From contig KN832558.1 in the NCBI GenBank assembly GCA_000827205.1, positions 1,346,972 to 1,410,971 of the forward strand: a DNA stretch of 64,000 bases, read 5' to 3'. The notes under the pieces were generated by a model, which saw only the letters and a list, made by a program, of their open reading frames with translations, ran no database searches and was not told the origin of the DNA. A program made the translations under genes and the position numbers. Each line of letters opens with the position of its first letter. The first letter of the stretch is position 1. The DNA is from Plicaturopsis crispa FD-325 SS-3. Its lineage: Eukaryota > Basidiomycota > Agaricomycetes > Amylocorticiales > Amylocorticiaceae. Shown here piece by piece: positions 52,326 to 64,000 of the stretch.

Positions 52326-55300
52326 ATGGCCACCGATGCACTACGAGCACAAGTCGCGTCCAAGTGGCAGGACGCCTTCACCAAGCTCAATCGCGATCAG
52401 CCAGGCATCTCCGGACTCATGACATTCAGCCAGGCAAGACACTCATAGTCGGAACCGACACGGCACTCATAGAGATGATTGTTCGCAGGCTTGGTCACTT
52501 GGTTCCGAGTTTCTTCGCCCGAGAGATTTGACGGATGCCAGTCCGCGCAAGGAGTTTGGCAAGTCGCCTACCACCATGCCAGTGTACTACCCTCTCATCA
52601 GTCCTATGTAGATATGGATAATGTGAAGGCTGCGTTCGCAATCGTGAATAAGTGCAGACGGCTCCCCGTTTTGTTGGAAGGGTTTTTAGGTGAGCGCATG
52701 AACACTCTGCTAAATGGCTCACTGATATATATCTCGTCAGACCAGATACGACAACACCACTACCTGATTACCCGCGAAGTCCTACAACATATGACTGAGT
52801 ACGAGGTATGTGCAGACGCATTGCCGTTCTAACCAGACACTGAGCTATGAAGCAGACGACGTCTGATCCCGAAGTGATATCTAGGTTAGTGTTCCGCGTG
52901 GTAGAATGGTATGACGCCTGGTGTCCTCTTCCCGAGTGAGTGACTTTGTGTGCCGATAAATCCCAAGTGTTTATACAGTGCTACAGATTGGGCCACACCA
53001 TCCTTTCCGCATACACTCTCACCTTCCAGACCCATCTCTTCTCCATTCTCCCCCCATCATTCTCCCGCGGCTTCAAAGCGCTGTGCGCATCGACTCTCAC
53101 ATCCGACTCGACGGTGCCCAAGCCAGACCATGGCATCTGGGCTGCGTTTGAGCGGCTTGGGCTTGTCGACCGGTACGAGTCTCTTATTGCAAGTGTCGGC
53201 TACGAACACATTGAAGGCCATGTGTTGGAAGCTTGTGCAGGGAAATGGGATGTTCCCATGCTACCTGCCTTGCGAGAGTGGATGGCCAACCATATCGTGC
53301 CCTGGATGGTCATGCCCTACGCGCGAGGCGCGACTACCAGTACGAGACCGATCGAACTGTCTCTTGGTCCTCCGCTTGCTCACTACTGTCCGATAATGCA
53401 GCTGAGGAAGCACGGACAATGCTGCAGGGCGTTGGCTCGCGTTTCGACTTCCACATGAGCAAGACCCTCTGTGACCTGCGGTATGTGAGCCTGTTACTGG
53501 CCGACGCATTCCCGCAATCAACTCGCATTCACTCAGCACGCGAGAGATATTTGATATAATCATCGACTACCCGGATTGTGCAGGTGCTTTGGATGATATC
53601 AAAGTATGAAGTTACCGCCGGCTGTATCTCCATGATCTGCTCATTAGCGCTTTAGGAATGCCTGCAGCGAGTCGACCAACGTGCCTCATTAGTACAGGCT
53701 TTGCGGAAAGCGTGAGTCCGTGCATCTCCGAACGTTCATCTGACGATCTAATATCTTCACCTGTCGCAGGAACAAGAAACGGCTCCTCCACCCTGGCGCA
53801 GACACCAAAGATATCCTCACTCAGTATGTGTCGACTATTCGCTGTCTACGCATCATCGACCCGCCGGGTGTGCTGTTGTACAAGGTGGCGGACCCCATCC
53901 GGCGCTATTTACGGTAAGTGCCTTAATGAACTGCGCATCACCCAACCCTAATAACGCGGCACGGTAGGGACCGACCCGATACTATCCGTAGCATTGTCGC
54001 GAGTCTGGTCGGCGACGGTGAAAGCGGAGATTCTTTGGTAGACGAGAATGAACCGATCGTTCCCCTGCAGCAGGCCGAGATTGAGGATTATACTGATCCT
54101 AATTGGGAACCTGAGCCAGTGGACGCTGGCCCCGGTATGCCGATTTCTCTTGAAAATGTCCCAATATCACTCACTTTGTGTACCGTATAGACTTCCGGGC
54201 GAACAAGCCTAGCGATGTCGTCAGCACGTTGGTCAGCATCTACGACTCAAAGGACCTCTTCGTCAAGGAACTCCAGGTCCTGCTCGCCCAACGGCTGCTG
54301 GCGATCACAGACGGTAATTTCGAGAAGGAGGTGGGTCAGATCATTTATCCCGGAGTGCCTGCTCGTGATACCGCATTCTCAGCGCCGCAATATCGAGCTC
54401 TTGAAGATTCGCTTCGGCGAAGCCGCCCTGCAAGTGTGCGAGGTGATGCTGAAGGACATGACCGATTCCAGACGGATCGATCAACATGTCCAGTCCCAAA
54501 CTGCCGTACGTTTCTCGTACCGAATTAACGCCCGACCTGCATTGACGATGGTACGACGTTGCAGTCTATCCTCCATCCTACTATCATTTCGCGACACTTT
54601 TGGCCGACGCTCCAGTCTGGCGACATCATTATGCCCGGACAATTCCAAAAGTACCGTCTCGTCTCTCTTTCGCCCTGCAAGTGAACTAACAGCCTTTGCG
54701 GCTCAGACTGCAGGAAGAGTACGCGAAGGAGTTTTCCAAATTCAAACCAGACAAACGACTCCGGTGGCTGCCTCATCTGGGTACTGTCAAGCTCGAGCTC
54801 GAGCTGCAGGATCGCACAGTGTCTGCCGACGTCCCGCCTTTGGAAGCGGCCTTCATCGAGTCTTTCTCAGAGAAGAGTGCGTGCATTTTATTCCCTCTGA
54901 GGCAATGAGTTGACGCGGTTGTGTCGTGTAGGTGTGTGGACAGTAAGCGAGTTGGTCTCGCGAGTTGGCTCCGTAGACAACATAGCAGCTCTCAAGGCTC
55001 TCTCTACATGGGTAGACCTTGGCGTGCTCAAGGAAGATAGCGAGGACACTTTCCGACTTTTGGAGGTAGCTGAAGAAGCGACTCCGGGTGTCAAGGTGCC
55101 GCGGCCAGGTATGATGGTTCATTGTATTTACTATGCTAGCCCTCTCATCCAATCTACTGGCAGCCGTGGAAGAACCGCTTCCTGTTTCCGCGGCTCAGCA
55201 GCAGCAAGCCGAGCAGATGCGAGTATACTGGAAGGTCTGCCATTCCTATTGTCGCCCCATAGTGCGCATCGCTCATGCGTTTTTCATAGTTCATCGAAGG

Positions 55301-55466
55301 CATGCTCACGAACTTGGGCTCCCTTGGCCTCGACCGCATACAGACGATGTTGAAATTCGCGCCTGGATATGACCGCACGATCGACCAGCTTGGTGCTTTC
55401 ATGGAGGCTGCACGACGGGAGGGCCTCGTCGCGGCAAAGGACGGTATGTGGAGACTGAATCGATGA
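52326..55466 (+). CDS. APC2: Anaphase-promoting complex subunit 2 (cullin-like)
   Basis: Apc2 is the cullin scaffold of the APC/C ubiquitin ligase, which triggers mitotic exit. The start MATDALRAQVASKWQDAF is at 52326. Many short exons give the helical repeats (VKAAFAIVNKCRRLPVLLEG, REIFDIIIDYPDCAGALDDI) and RCLRIIDPPGVLLYKVADPI. The cullin-homology part is SDVVSTLVSIYDSKDLFVKE, LLAQRLLAI, RNIELLKIRFGEAALQVCEV and MLKDMTDSRRIDQ. The C-terminal winged-helix region for Apc11 binding is TVKLELELQDRTVSADVPPL, SVWTVSELVSRVGS, and the end DQLGAFMEAARREGLVAAKD with GMWRLNR. The first intron (52434-52488) has a GC donor. Between about 52550 and 52600 the frame changes with no ordinary intron, as noted in the findings. 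Confidence 0.88.
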
Positions 55467-56449
55467 TCTCCGCTCGCTTCGGATATGCCCCGCACGGTAA
55501 AACCCATCTGCGTCCGGTCTGATGCGAGGCTCGGATTGGCTCAGGAGTGAAAAGGCGAGCACCTGCTGTTTATTGACGATCAAGACTACCCTGATTCTGG
55601 GGTCCTGATGTATACATGAGGCGTTAAGCCAGTCAACGTTAAATTCAGGCAGGCAGGGTTGCGCTCCCCCATATGTACATACGGAAAGTCCTTGGCAGGC
55701 CGCAGCAGAAGCCTGTCTCAATTTTACGCTGCCAGATACCCTACATGCTGTACCTGTGGGCGGTGAAGTCCCTGCAGTCGTAAATGAAATGTTTGTTGCA
55801 ATCGGTCATAAGAGCTTGGATCCCGCTGTACGTGAACAAACTGGTGGTTTTCGAGGAGGAGTACAAAGTCCCTGAAAAGCGAGTGCATCTGCAACAATCT
55901 TATCTTACCCTGAGTACTTATGTGTCGTGTCCTCCGGGGTCCGCGCTTCTGCTTCCCGTCGGTCTTAGCAGACTATAATGTATCTATACGCATATGGTAG
56001 GCAGGTAAGATACCACGCCGAAGTCTGACGATGCCCAGGGGAACGCTTGAGCGTACATAGTCCCAGCTTCAAGACAGCTTTATATTTAGGCTGTGACTTT
56101 CGACTCACCGGTGAGGCATTCAATGCCAGTGCTTACATGCTTATACAATGCATCAGGAGCACTGAGCTCAGGCGGCGGCAGTTGCTAATCAATCGTACCC
56201 AGTAAAGCTTGTGGAATTAAAATTGAGGTACGTGATGCTCATTTCTGCTCCTCAAGTTCGATCATTTAGCATACAGTTCCCACCAGCCAGCGCGATGGTC
56301 GTCGCGTGCGTGTGCACATTGCAACAAATCCTGAAAAGAGGACGTTTTCTGTTCTCTCTACCATCTTTATCTCGGGCTGTCGTTTTTTCTTCTAGTCAGA
56401 GACGCATCCATGCGGTTGAGGGCTAGTTGAGGTGGTCAAAATCACACGA
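55467..56449. other. Intergenic, no gene seen
   Basis: This nearly 1 kb stretch lies between APC2 and the 7TM gene, both on the plus strand. The open frames are short and show no recognisable motif or conserved intron signals. The last 200 bases are presumably the promoter of the 7TM gene. Confidence 0.5.
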
Positions 56450-57866
56450 ATGGCTATATCTCTGCACAAAGCGGAGTCCGTAGGCCTAATTTTGGAGACA
56501 CTGGCATACGGCAATTCTGGTTCTATATACTCCAGAGTGCGCAAGGTAGCTGATGTCAATCTGTGCAGGGGCATATGCCATTGTCTTTTCTCAATGTGTC
56601 TCGGTCCTGGCTACTAGGAGGGACGCCAAGTGGCATCCCCGTGCATACTTGATGTGGACCACGATCGTACTGTTTGTTCTGGCAACACTGGTGAGTGTCA
56701 TCGACAATGTGCACGCCAGGACTGACGTTTTTCTAGCACCTCGGAGTCGACATCGACCGCAACCTTGACGCGCAAACTTCCGATGTGTGGACACCGGAGG
56801 GCGCGGAGAAATACTACCAAAATCTGGGGACCTGGAAAAATGTGCTGAAAAGCGTGTGCTACGTCACAACTACAGTAATATCCGACGCGTTTATAGTGAG
56901 TGTTCGTTCTGCATCACCTTCAGATGAGTAACTCATCACTGGCACGACAGGTTTACCGCTGTTACATTGTGTGGCAGATGAATCATGCTGTTGTCTATGT
57001 CCCGGCAGCATTGTTCCTTGCAGACATAGGTGCGCCGTCCTCCGGCGCTTTCTGGGTCTAGATATACTCACGACCTCGGTAGCCGTTGGCATATGGTGGT
57101 GTTACACGCTTAGCACTGTTGGACCTGGTCAGGATTTCCATACGGCACATTTATCCCGCCTGGTCACCTCGTTTTACGCCATCACCCTAGGCCTAACTTC
57201 AATTTGCACCGGTACGTCCATGCAAGCCCCCTTTTTAAAGCCGATGCTGACGGCGACATGCAATGCAGCTCTTATCGCATATAGAATACGGAAGATCCAG
57301 ATGTGTGTGGCATCGTATTGCCCGACAGATAGTCGGCTCACGCAGGTCGTCGCGCTGGTTGTCGAGTCTGGTGCCATCTATTCGGCGTGCCTAGTCGTGA
57401 TGATTGTGACCTACTCGAGTGAATCTCCTGCCATGTTCATTTTTCTGAATCTGGTGCGCAGTCGAGGCCCTTTCTTTCTATACCCATGGAGCTGACCTTC
57501 GGAAAATCTAGTTAACACCCGTCATTGTGAGGAGAAAATTCATCGTAAAAAATCCAGATTAATCTTAACTAATCGATGCAACAATCTATGCAGGGGATCG
57601 TGGTGCGTTGTACAGTTCCCCTCCGATTGCTCTGAAAATGCTGACCTTGGGTTTCTCGTCAGTTCTCTGCAGTCATCGTGCGCGTAGGCCGTGGCGTGAG
57701 CCACGGTGATCGCTTCTCTGACACGAGCAGCCCACGCGGCGCTCCTGAGGATGGTGTGCAGATCAGTCTCGAGCAAACTATACGTCGTGACTATGATCAC
57801 AGCGACTTCGAGCCACCAAGCCGCCCAGAGTATCTTGGAGATGCCAAGATATCGGCGGATGTCTGA
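56450..57866 (+). CDS. Seven-transmembrane protein of an Agaricomycete-expanded family
   Basis: The start MAISLHKAESVGLILETLA is at 56450. Successive exons give hydrophobic spans: YAIVFSQCVSVLA, LMWTTIVLFVLATLH, then LGVDIDRNLDAQTSDVWTP. After that come VCYVTTTVISDAFIVYRCYI, HAVVYVPAALFLAD, TSFYAITLGLTSICT, ALIAYRIRKIQM, VVALVVESGAIYSACLVVMI and LTPVIGIVFSAVIVRVGRG. The cytosolic tail ends EYLGDAKISADV. I count about seven spans, with the W/YRCYIVWQ motif after span three typical of this family. It resembles uncharacterised receptor-like membrane proteins that are numerous in mushroom-forming fungi, not Ste3 pheromone receptors. The donor of intron 1 is either a weak GC at 56507 or a weak GT ten bases later; both keep the frame. 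Function is unknown. Confidence 0.75.
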
Positions 57867-58134
57867 CTCGTGCGACGGCGTACATGGATTAATGTGTACT
57901 TATATTCTCTGCTACTTATTCTTATTTGGGGTGATTTCACGATGACTTCGACGTCAACCCGCCGACTATGCTATGCTGGATATAACATTCTACAATATGT
58001 GCGCATCTATGTGTGTCTCCTACAGTACCGTACTCAATGACTCTATTCTCATCTATGTAAGTTGCCCGTTCCCGTCGAGGCCATTGTATCTAGTCACTAT
58101 ATGGAGGAGTGGGCGCACATACTTGGCAAGGATC

Positions 58135-60114
58135 TTAGAGCCCAGCGGTCGAATGCGAATGAGGCCGGTGCTTTTCCGTCCCTAAGCCAACGCTGGCAAT
58201 TATGGCGGCGGCGGCGAAGCAAGTCCCGGCGTAGATGATCATGTTCTCGAATCGGCCACCCCCGACGGCGTACCCGAGCCCCAGGGCTTGCCATACTTTG
58301 AGACGCGAAAGCGACGTCGAAATGGGAGTGGAGAGGATATTGCCGAGACCGCGCGACAGCATGAGGTATCCGAAGAGGGTCGTCGAGAGTCGGGGGTCGT
58401 CCACTTTTAATGAGAATTAATTGATGTTCGAACATCAATGAGCAAGGAGACGATACGTACTAGCAATAGGCCGGACAAATCCTGCCCAAAGGCTCGCCCA
58501 GCCTCCTGCAAGAGCGCCGTAGACGATGCTAAACAAGAGGAGACCGGCGAATGAATGTGATAAGACGCCCCACAGGACGAAAGTTATAAGCGATGTCTGG
58601 AGAGGGAAAGCCCAGTCGTCAGTGATCAATGCAGGAACCATGTCTGTGGAGAATTACCGCAAGAACCGTAGAGAGAGCTAGGAGCCATGCGCTGAATTTG
58701 TCCGACAGTAAGCCCATTGACAAGCCACCTAGCACAGACATCCCTATTGGAAACAGTGGAATCATTTCAGCAGAAGACACATGAGATCGAGACGGAGGTC
58801 CTGACCGTTAAGTAGAGACAGCGTCAGGGAGGACTTCGCCTTGCTCGCATGCAAGTCGCCCGCAAAAGCTGTCAGCCAACATGAGTTCATGGTTCGCAAA
58901 GCATTGCGGTACACGAACTAGGCAGCCAATTCATGGGGACGAAATGACCTGAAAAACGAGGCTCAGAACGCGAAATGGGAGACGAACATGAAGGGCGCAT
59001 ACCAAAGCTCTGAAGCGTGTTTGTCGCGATCAACAGCCAGAATGACTGGCTCCTTAACCATGTCCGGTCTGAGGCCCTAGCAGCAGGCCCATGAATGCGA
59101 GACGCGGGAAGTCGGCCCTTGACGAAGGGCAGGAGGGGGGCCAGAAGTCCCAGCACGACAAACGATATGATGCGTAACGTTTTGGCGACACCAACTGTTG
59201 TGATTAAGTGGGGAAGAATGAGTGGGAGTATGAATCCACCCGAAGCTGAGCCGGCGAATAGGACACCGCTCGCGAGGCCGCGTCGTTCGACAAACCATTC
59301 CGACAAGTACGAGATGCAAGGAGCGTAGAGTAGAGCTGGATGAGCCCGGTGAGTCATCGCTTTGTCGTAAGAGTGGAAGATTCTGCTCACATCCTCCAAC
59401 AGCGTACAGCACTCCTTGAAGGATGACGAGATCTAGAACCTATGTTTGCACTCAACTTTAGCGACTGATACATGTCAGAGACGTAGATTATCCACCTTTG
59501 TGCTGTAGCTCGCTCCAAATAAGCTGCCCCAGCAACACAAGGCGCCTATCCACATGGAAATTTGTCTGTATTGGGGCCAACGCGCAACGGTTGGATAAAT
59601 AACGGGACCTGTGCGAGTGTCAGTGCGGAGTCAAGAGAGTAGGGAGAAGTAGCATACTTGAGCAATACATGATACCGGACGAAAGTGGACCGATGAGGGG
59701 GAGGAGCGACGAAGCACTCTTTTGGGAAGCATAAAACGGATCGTCTAGGTACGAATCAAGGAATACACCGAAAGCGTTTGGGAATCCCCAAACGATGACT
59801 TCGACAAAGAATGCGGCGGCAAGCTGCGAGATAATGGGATGAGTGTTGCAAGTAGGTTGCGAAACACCATAACAGCTCACAAATGATAGCGCGCCGAACC
59901 CTCTGTCCACTGGAGCCAGAGACGATTCGTTTTTGCTTGTGTCAGGATCAGTCGACGCCGGAAAAGCGGCTTCGAGCTCCAGGGTCGGTGTTCCCGGAAC
60001 CAATGTAGGGGAAGTAGAGGGCGGCTGCTCTGCGGTGAGCTCGATCATCTCGACGGATTGGATCGTGTACATCGAAGGCGTAGCACTTCCAATGTCGGAT
60101 TTTGTGAGCGACAT
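58135..60114 (-). CDS. MFS transporter, monocarboxylate-type (MCT-like)
   Basis: The start MSLTKSDIGSATPSM at 60114 opens a 90-residue polar cytosolic tail. The first membrane span region is PIISQLAAAFFVEVIVWGFP followed by NAFGVFLDSYLDDPF. Later exons give RQISMWIGALCCWGSLFGAS, VILQGVLYAVGG, ALLYAPCISYLSEWFVERRG, LASGVLFAGSASGGFILPLI and RTWLRSQSFWLLIATNTLQS. The second half is MSVLGGLSMGLLSDKFSAWL, LITFVLWGVLSHSFAGLLLF, GALAGGWASLWAGFVRPIAS and TLFGYLMLSRGLGNILSTPI. It ends HSHSTAGL. Twelve spans and the RRGLASG loop between spans 4 and 5 fit fungal MCT-like porters, which move carboxylates or related organic acids across the plasma membrane. Substrate cannot be inferred. Several short introns are spliced in frame. 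Confidence 0.87.
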
Positions 60115-61751
60115 GATAACGATCGTCGAGTAGCGATATTCGAGAGGTTGGAAAAAGGACAAAGCCAACACGATTCGAGTGGATGTCGATCTTCACGATT
60201 CCATTGAAACAAACTTTTAAGGACGAACATTTTGCGGGGTAGCCCTTTTCGTACGTACTCGGGAAAGGAGGAATGACTACGAGAAGCAGATAAACATGAG
60301 AAACACTTTTGTCAAATATCGCAGCGCGAAGCCTTAAGATGACTCACATATCAGTTTCCGTCCAGTCTGGCCAACCCGAGCTCGTCAAACAGCAGCAGGT
60401 AAACGACCGAGGTGATTGCGTGACCAGACCCAAACAACCATACATCTTGCAATAGCCAGTAGACGGCTTGCTGTACTCTTAAAGAGGAACTCATCTCCGT
60501 GGTGAGCAGCACTCGTGTGATTGCCGTTTAGAAAGCCCAAGGCCTGCAGGTCCAGGCGCATACGCTGCCCACTCACTTGACCAGATACGCGCGAGGACCG
60601 GCAGGTTACCCCGCTTACGACATAAGAGGTGAATGTCAATTTGTAGTGGCAGAAAGCCGTCGCCAACGCCTGGTGAAAAGCACGAGTACGGCAAGACATG
60701 AGTACAGAGTACTTATGCAGACCCAGAGACCCGTTTGACCCCAGCGTCCGATCGGCATTGACCATATACCCGGGGGGCCTCATAGCGTCTGCGAGACACC
60801 TCCGGTGGGAACAGAAAGCTCACAGGGTGCGAGGTTTTGAGGATAGAGCAGACATAACTATACGCAATCGAGGACACGGAAGGAAGTGTCAGTGCTGAAC
60901 GGAGATCGGAATGAGAAGAGGAAACCCACGAATTTGCCTCTCCGATTGACACATTCGCCCGGGACCGGCAGTGCATGGGTCATTGGTCCCAAATGTACTT
61001 CCTGTCAAGATTGGGGCAAGCCGGCTGGGTGTTTTAGGATGAAGGTGGGCCAAACTCGAAAAAAAATTGGTCCAAGCAGGAGCGACGCTGGCATGCGACA
61101 TTGCGCTCATCCTTGTAGGACGGGGATCACCCGTTGGTCTGCCACGACGCCAGCGCATTTGAAACGTGTATGCAGGGACATTGCGTACACCGAAATGTTT
61201 CCGTACTCCAGGGTGGTCGCCGTGCAAGCCAACGGCAGGTATCTCGAGATGAGACCTCAGGCCTCTGCCCCACATTTGATGTACGAGGTAGAGACAACGG
61301 GGGCTTGAGTTTGATCGTCTCCACTGATTGAGCAGAGTCCCACAGACTACGCGGTCTATAAGAAATACTGTGACCGTCAGTGGTCGCGAATGTGCATGCA
61401 AGCTTGCAGATGATTCGGTATACCCACCGCACGCTCGGGGTCCTCGGGGAGCTCGTCCAGAGTCATGAGGGCAAGCAGAGCAATCTGATGAAATGCAGAG
61501 AAAGACAAGAGAGCTGCATTTGTCGTTCTTATTCGTAGAGCTGCAGCAAAGTCAAACAGCAACGAAAATAAGGACGTCCGATCGGGCTAAGCGAAACATA
61601 GCGCCGGCTACTTACCGGAGGATCCGACTTCCGATCGGTACACTTCTATCCTTCTTGACCTTGTTGCATCGCATCGCATACCTTTCCTTTCCTCCGCCCA
61701 TCTCACCACTTCCAAGCTTGCCAGTAGAGCACGTCGCGTTTTACTCTATCT
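60115..61751. other. Long divergent intergenic region
   Basis: This 1.6 kb lies between the divergent starts of the MFS transporter and the MAPKK. No domain-bearing frame is seen on either strand, and the longer open frames have poor codon bias. A TGAAACA motif, the pheromone-response element of Ste12-type factors, occurs once near 60204 on the transporter side. The 150 bases before the MAPKK ATG are pyrimidine-rich. Confidence 0.5.
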
Positions 61752-63335
61752 ATGGCTACCCCCATCCGAAGGAAACGAAATTACAAGGCTCTCCAGCTTG
61801 ATGTATCTCAACCTGCAGCGCCGCCGCCGCAAGCGGACCCGGTGCCAACGAGGTTAGCACCGGCACCTGCTGCAGGCGGCGGTGGGAAGAAACGACCGGC
61901 TCCCATCACTCTCAAGGCTCCCAAAATCCCGCCATCCAACGTCACTGCCAGCTCAGAAGCTCAAACAGCTGAAAATGGTCTGCTTACTGCAGGCGGCCCC
62001 AGCTCTGCACCGCCGACCGCGTCTGCGTCGTCGCGTCGTTTGACCTACCACACCACCATATCAAATACGATCGCGAATTTTGAAGGGGGAGAGACGAAAT
62101 TCGACTTGCGAGGCGAGGATCTGAAAGATCTCCAGGAACTCGGTGCCGGTAACGGAGGGAGCGTCAAGAAAGTCGAGCATATTCCCACTGGCATGATCAT
62201 GGCGAAGAAAGTGAGTACTATGGCTCGTTCCGCCTCCTTTCTGTCCCTCATCAATATCATGTGTAGATTGTCCTCATTGACGCGAAACCCGCCGTACGAA
62301 AACAAATCCTTCGCGAACTGAAGATGATGCACGACTGTCACTCCAAGTACATCATTTCGTTTCACGGCGCGTACCTCGCCGATCCGAACATATGCATGTG
62401 CATCGAATTTATGGATAAAGGCTCGCTCGACGGTATCTACAAGAAGATAGGCCCCATTGACACCGAGGTCGTCGCCAACGTTGCGCTCGCTGTCCTCGAA
62501 GGCCTAACATATCTATACGACGTGCATCGTATAATTCACCGCGGTAAGTCTTTGGCTGCAGAACATTCGCTGTGATCACGTGCAACCGTAAACTGAATGT
62601 GGCGTACGCAGATATCAAACCATCCAACATCCTGTGCAACTCGCGCGGAGAAATCAAGATCTGTGATTTTGGTGTCTCGGGCGAGCTCATCAACTCCATT
62701 GCGGATACATTTGTGGGAACATCAACGTACATGAGCGTAAGCGAACTCGATTTCTCATGGGTGCATGCTCTTATTTCATGATCACTAGCCCGAGCGTATA
62801 CAAGGCGCGCAGTACACAGTCAAATCGGACGTGTGGTCGCTTGGTATATCCTTAATCGAGCTTGCCCTTGGCCGGTTCCCTTTCTCCGAGTCTTCGTCAG
62901 ACGACTCCGACCTATCCGACTTCGAGAGTACACTCTCGCCCAGTCGACCCCGACCAGGATCTATTGGCCTTCCCCCTCCACGCCCGAAAGGAGAGAAGAG
63001 CAAGAAGGACAAGCGGAAGAGTAAGGGCGTGAGCTTGCAGGGCGGGGGTATGACAATGAGCATCTTGGAGCTCCTCCAGCACATCGTCAACGAGCCCGCC
63101 CCGCGGTTAACACCCGAGGGCCGCTTCCCCAAGGAGGCGGACGACTTCGTCGACAGCTGTCTATTGAAAGACCCGGACGCGAGGAAAACACCGAAGGACC
63201 TTTTGGTAAGTGTGCATGTTCTAGCGTTGAGCAGCCCGTCGCTGATTGCCATCGTCATACGCCTAGCTTCATCCGTGGATAGATCACGCGAGGCAATCCC
63301 ACTTCGACCTGGAGGCATGGGCGAACACATTCTGA
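61752..63335 (+). CDS. STE7: MAP kinase kinase, Ste7/Fuz7 type
   Basis: This dual-specificity kinase of the pheromone/filamentation MAPK cascade acts in the cytosol. The start [17 protein letters not shown] begins a Pro/Ala-rich N-terminal region with basic residues that could dock a MAPK. The kinase domain starts [18 protein letters not shown], then MIMAKKIVLIDAK with the ATP-binding lysine. It continues [20 protein letters not shown] and has the catalytic loop [14 protein letters not shown], split by an intron after [22 protein letters not shown] carries the SxxxT phospho-acceptor pair of MAPKKs, followed by STYMSPERIQG. A 70-residue Ser/Asp/Lys-rich insert ([20 protein letters not shown] onward) follows subdomain IX. 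The last exon gives [20 protein letters not shown]. All catalytic residues are intact. Ste7 rather than Mkk1 or Pbs2 is chosen because of the SIADT loop. Confidence 0.9.
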
Positions 63336-64000
63336 ACACGTACCATTTGGCCCACTCCATCGCATCTCCGCTCGCTACACATTGTGCAGACCATGGTGCT
63401 TGTTTTCTGTCATACCTTTCCTGTTCCAGCAGCTATCGCTCTACTGTAATTTTGATGTCGATCTAAGTAGCCGGTTTACGTTCAGTGAGGCTTGTATGTT
63501 GCGGTTCTTTGTTCTGCGCCTGCTTAATTTATTTATTGACCCGAGGCTCACGCTCAAATTTCATGCTCAAGCTTCAAGACCTGCACCTTCATTCCAGTGT
63601 TCCAGGACGTGGGGTGTTAATGGCGTGGATAGTTTCATGATATAAACGTTGAACAATCGTGACTGGGTACAAGGTATAATGGGCGGGTATAAACAACAGA
63701 CAAGATACGTGGTTGCTGAACACTGACAATCACCGGGTGCATACACCGATAATTCCCTGAGAAAAATTGGGGAAGATAGTGCAGAAAGACACAAGGTGTT
63801 TCCATCTGTTTTCTGCCGGAAAAATCCGAGCAGCAGGATTTAAAACTGTCTCTCGTGAATCTGCCGGAAATAGTGTGACATGTTGTTTGTCACTTTGGCT
63901 GCATATCTCTTTGATGTTTCTGTGGGAAATATCCTATGATCTGGCAAGATTTTTCTGCTGGAAACAAGAGGGATAAGCTGAAGCATAATGTCCATGATAT
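63336..64000. other. 3' flank of the MAPKK gene
   Basis: No gene is visible up to the window end. The sequence is AT-rich from about 63640 and contains AAAATCCTATGATC-like stretches but no repeat I can define. Confidence 0.45.

Noticed and set aside
60204-60212. TGAAACA pheromone-response element upstream of the transporter.
   Set aside because: A single 7-base match in 1.6 kb is expected by chance.

Overview
The window looks like a nuclear contig from a filamentous basidiomycete, most likely an Agaricomycete. Genes are broken by many introns of about 50-60 bases with GT...AG ends and a CTNAC-like branch site. They encode typical eukaryotic fungal proteins: the exosome nuclease Rrp6, Orc6, the APC/C cullin Apc2, Avl9, a Kre6/Skn1 glucan-synthesis protein, a velvet regulator and a Ste7-type MAPKK. 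Several families (DUF6589, the 7TM receptor-like protein, the degenerate kinase) are ones I associate with Agaricomycetes. The species cannot be named from sequence alone. All multi-exon models were built by hand from reading frames and splice sites, so outer limits are firmer than every internal junction.

Layout. 0-12 kb is rich in mobile DNA. It holds a DNA glycosylase with an in-frame minisatellite, a short-chain dehydrogenase carrying a Harbinger-like MITE in an intron, a 1.1 kb hAT-like non-autonomous element with 41-base perfect inverted ends and an 8-base target duplication, and a Crypton-type tyrosine recombinase gene facing an unrecognised companion gene. 13-31 kb is ordinary genic sequence: a DHHC palmitoyltransferase, a Zn2Cys6 transcription factor, a Yor1-like ABCC transporter, RRP6 and a pseudokinase. 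31-33 kb holds a velvet regulator.

33-40.4 kb is the most unusual block. A mariner-like MITE and a fragment of a helicase 5' region are followed by a DUF6589 gene, and 45 bases beyond it, tail to tail, lies a RecQ-type helicase gene with a long coiled-coil tail. The helicase 5' region is repeated in inverted orientation just before the DUF6589 gene, so the pair is bracketed by inverted repeats. I propose it as a candidate large mobile element.

41-64 kb returns to conserved housekeeping and signalling genes: KRE6, a small secreted protein, AVL9, ORC6, a GNAT acetyltransferase, APC2, a 7TM membrane protein, a monocarboxylate-type MFS transporter and the STE7 MAPKK. Neighbouring genes do not form a shared pathway, except that the Crypton/companion pair and the DUF6589/RecQ pair look like functional cassettes of selfish DNA.
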